The notes beneath the pieces are model-generated. The model had not been told where the DNA came from and searched no databases. It saw only the letters and a program-made list of their open reading frames with translations. Positions 7,335-8,550 of a DNA stretch of 8,550 bases are shown in pieces. Source of the stretch: an uncultured Angelakisella sp. (GTDB lineage Bacteria; Bacillota; Clostridia; Oscillospirales; Ruminococcaceae); contig CAJFUT010000228.1 in the NCBI GenBank assembly GCA_904420255.1, positions 1-8,550 on the forward strand. Direction: 5' to 3'. The position numbers and the translations under genes were made by a program. Positions within the stretch are counted from its first letter, which is position 1. Every line of letters starts with the position of its first letter.

Positions 7335-7363
7335 TTGACAATAGGCGTTTCCCATTGTAAAAT
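7335..7363 (+). promoter_or_regulatory. Sigma-A/sigma-70 promoter of the ydhY-ydhV unit
   Basis: A perfect -35 box TTGACA (7335-7340) and a -10 box TAAAAT (7358-7363, one mismatch from TATAAT) are separated by exactly 17 nt. The preceding stretch 7304-7334 is AT-rich, unlike the rest of the window, and could act as an UP element. The transcript would begin near G7370, giving a leader of about 53 nt. An imperfect dyad, TTGACAAT (7335-7342) and ATTGTAAA (7354-7361), spans the promoter. Confidence 0.78.
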
Positions 7364-7370
7364 AAGACCG

Positions 7371-7396
7371 GCGGATATTGCCCGTATCCGCTTTTT
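7371..7396 (+). other. 5'-leader hairpin followed by T run
   Basis: GCGGATA (7371-7377) pairs perfectly with TATCCGC (7385-7391) around a 7-nt loop, and TTTTT follows at 7392-7396. It looks like a small intrinsic terminator but lies at the predicted 5' end of the ydhY message, so it may instead be a stabilising 5' stem or an early attenuator. The stem is only 7 bp; its role is inference. Confidence 0.5.
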
Positions 7397-7408
7397 AAAG
7401 TGCGTCAA

Positions 7409-7415
7409 AAGGAGG
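7409..7415 (+). promoter_or_regulatory. Ribosome binding site of ydhY-like gene
   Basis: AAGGAGG lies 7 nt before ATG 7423, a near-perfect and ideally spaced site. It fixes the start and hence the twin-arginine leader. Confidence 0.88.
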
Positions 7416-7422
7416 AGAACAA

Positions 7423-8076
7423 ATGTCTGAGGAAAAGAAACAGGGAATACTCGACCGGGAGTATACCCGCCGCCAGTTCCTGAAGATGTCCGGGAAGGGA
7501 CTGGCCGGTATCAGCATGACAGCCGCCATGCTGTCGCTGTTCGGCTGCACCCAGCAGCAGGTGGACGAGGGAGTTGTCACCGCGGTGGCCCTGCCCGATT
7601 CCCTGCTGGTGGCCAACCGCGCCAAATGCACCGGCTGCCAGCGGTGCGAAACCAACTGCACTCTGGCCAACGACGGCAAAGCCCAGCCCTGGCTTGCCCG
7701 CCTGAATATCCGGGACTATGTGGTCTTTGGCGACAACGAGGTCCCCGCCGACTATGCCCACGCCGGCGGCTTCCTGGGCGCCTGGAGCATGGCCCCCGAA
7801 ACCTGCAAGCAGTGCAAGGAACCCAAGTGCATGGAGGTCTGCCCCCAGCAGGCCATCATCGCCGACCCCAACACCGGGACCAGGATTGTGGACGAGGAGA
7901 AGTGCATCGGCTGCGGCGCCTGCACCAGCGCCTGCCCCTGGGGGATGCCCAAGGTGGACCCCGACACCAAGAAATCCACCAAGTGCATCACCTGCGGCGC
8001 CTGCGCCGCCGGCTGCCCCACATCGGCTCTTTCCATCATCCCCTGGGAGGATGTGGCCGCCGCCATGGCGGAGTAA
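7423..8076 (+). CDS. ydhY: YdhY-like 4x[4Fe-4S] ferredoxin with Tat signal
   Basis: Predicted electron-transfer subunit, 217 aa. The N-terminus has a twin-arginine motif TRRQFLK (15-21), a hydrophobic stretch (about 25-41) and LFGC (39-42), a plausible lipobox with C42 as lipidation site. Export by Tat and anchoring outside the membrane are therefore possible. Sixteen Cys follow in four motifs: C69-C72-C75-C79, C128-C131-C136-C140, C161-C164-C167-C171 and C188-C191-C194-C198. This is the four-cluster layout of DmsB/NrfC/YdhY-type proteins, where motifs I+IV and II+III each share cubanes. The region KMSGKGLAGIS...LSLFGC resembles E. coli YdhY as I recall it, and the next gene is YdhV-like, as in E. 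coli. It begins a new unit with its own promoter. It could also be named simply an AOR-associated ferredoxin; orthology needs an alignment. Confidence 0.88.
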   Translation: MSEEKKQGILDREYTRRQFLKMSGKGLAGISMTAAMLSLFGCTQQQVDEGVVTAVALPDSLLVANRAKCTGCQRCETNCTLANDGKAQPWLARLNIRDYVVFGDNEVPADYAHAGGFLGAWSMAPETCKQCKEPKCMEVCPQQAIIADPNTGTRIVDEEKCIGCGACTSACPWGMPKVDPDTKKSTKCITCGACAAGCPTSALSIIPWEDVAAAMAE

Positions 8077-8091
8077 TGCCTTTGCACGACG

Positions 8092-8100
8092 AAAAGGAGG
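8092..8100 (+). promoter_or_regulatory. Ribosome binding site of the AOR gene
   Basis: AAAAGGAGG sits 10 nt before ATG 8111, in the 34-nt gap after the ferredoxin gene. The AOR gene thus has its own strong site and does not rely on coupling. Confidence 0.85.
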
Positions 8101-8107
8101 TTTTTGA

Positions 8108-8550
<443 letters not shown>

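Noticed and set aside
7111..7338. Possible 75-aa gene on the + strand after ntpD
   Set aside because: Its codons are the arms of the terminator hairpins, it has no ribosome site, and it overlaps the ntpD stop without family similarity.
7136..7408. Possible 90-aa minus-strand gene in the intergenic region
   Set aside because: It covers the hairpins, the promoter and the leader of the next gene; no plausible product.
7364..7422. Molybdenum/tungsten cofactor riboswitch upstream of the AOR unit
   Set aside because: The leader is only about 53 nt from the predicted start, too short for the Moco/Tuco RNA fold, and just one 7-bp stem is seen.

Overview
The window is GC-rich bacterial DNA (roughly two thirds G+C by eye), with every gene on the + strand and strong Shine-Dalgarno sites. 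It holds a bacterial V-type (V/A-type) ATPase operon followed by the start of a separate unit for a tungsten/molybdenum aldehyde-oxidoreductase-like enzyme. Gene order, AGGAGG-type ribosome sites, a Na+-type rotor subunit and an anaerobe-type AOR module suggest a high-GC anaerobic Firmicute, for example an Oscillospiraceae-like gut clostridium. This assignment is inference; other V-ATPase-bearing anaerobes such as Synergistota are not excluded.

Positions 1-7114 carry eight V-ATPase genes in the order I (3' part only), K, E, C, F (the ntpG position of Enterococcus hirae), A, B, D. They are tightly packed, with several overlaps. I and K form the membrane rotor/stator. E belongs to the peripheral stalk, whose partner G/H subunit (ntpF) would be expected just upstream of the window. 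C is the socket joining the rotor ring to the D-F central axle. A (catalytic) and B (non-catalytic) form the A3B3 head. The rotor subunit keeps all six residues that bind Na+ in E. hirae NtpK, so the enzyme is predicted to move Na+ rather than H+. Three starts need attention: ntpC uses TTG, ntpA most likely starts at TTG 3279 rather than GTG 3270, and ntpG starts at 2941 inside the end of ntpC.

Positions 7115-7422 (308 nt) contain no credible gene but are dense in signals. There are four back-to-back hairpins (7131-7303); the first and last are followed by T runs and look like tandem intrinsic terminators. An AT-rich stretch and a near-consensus sigma-A promoter follow (TTGACA, 17 nt, TAAAAT). 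The promoter overlaps an imperfect dyad. A short hairpin plus five Ts lies right at the predicted 5' end of the next transcript.

Positions 7423-8550 encode a YdhY-like protein with four [4Fe-4S] motifs, a twin-arginine signal and a possible lipobox. It is followed by the first 146 codons of a YdhV-like AOR-family enzyme that has no signal peptide. This is the gene order of the start of the E. coli ydhYVWXUT operon. The Fe-S protein is the likely electron partner of the oxidoreductase; the substrate is unknown. The V-ATPase and AOR units look transcriptionally separate.

I saw no RNA genes, CRISPR arrays, insertion sequences or attachment sites. The long minus-strand open frames are high-GC shadows of the V-ATPase genes.
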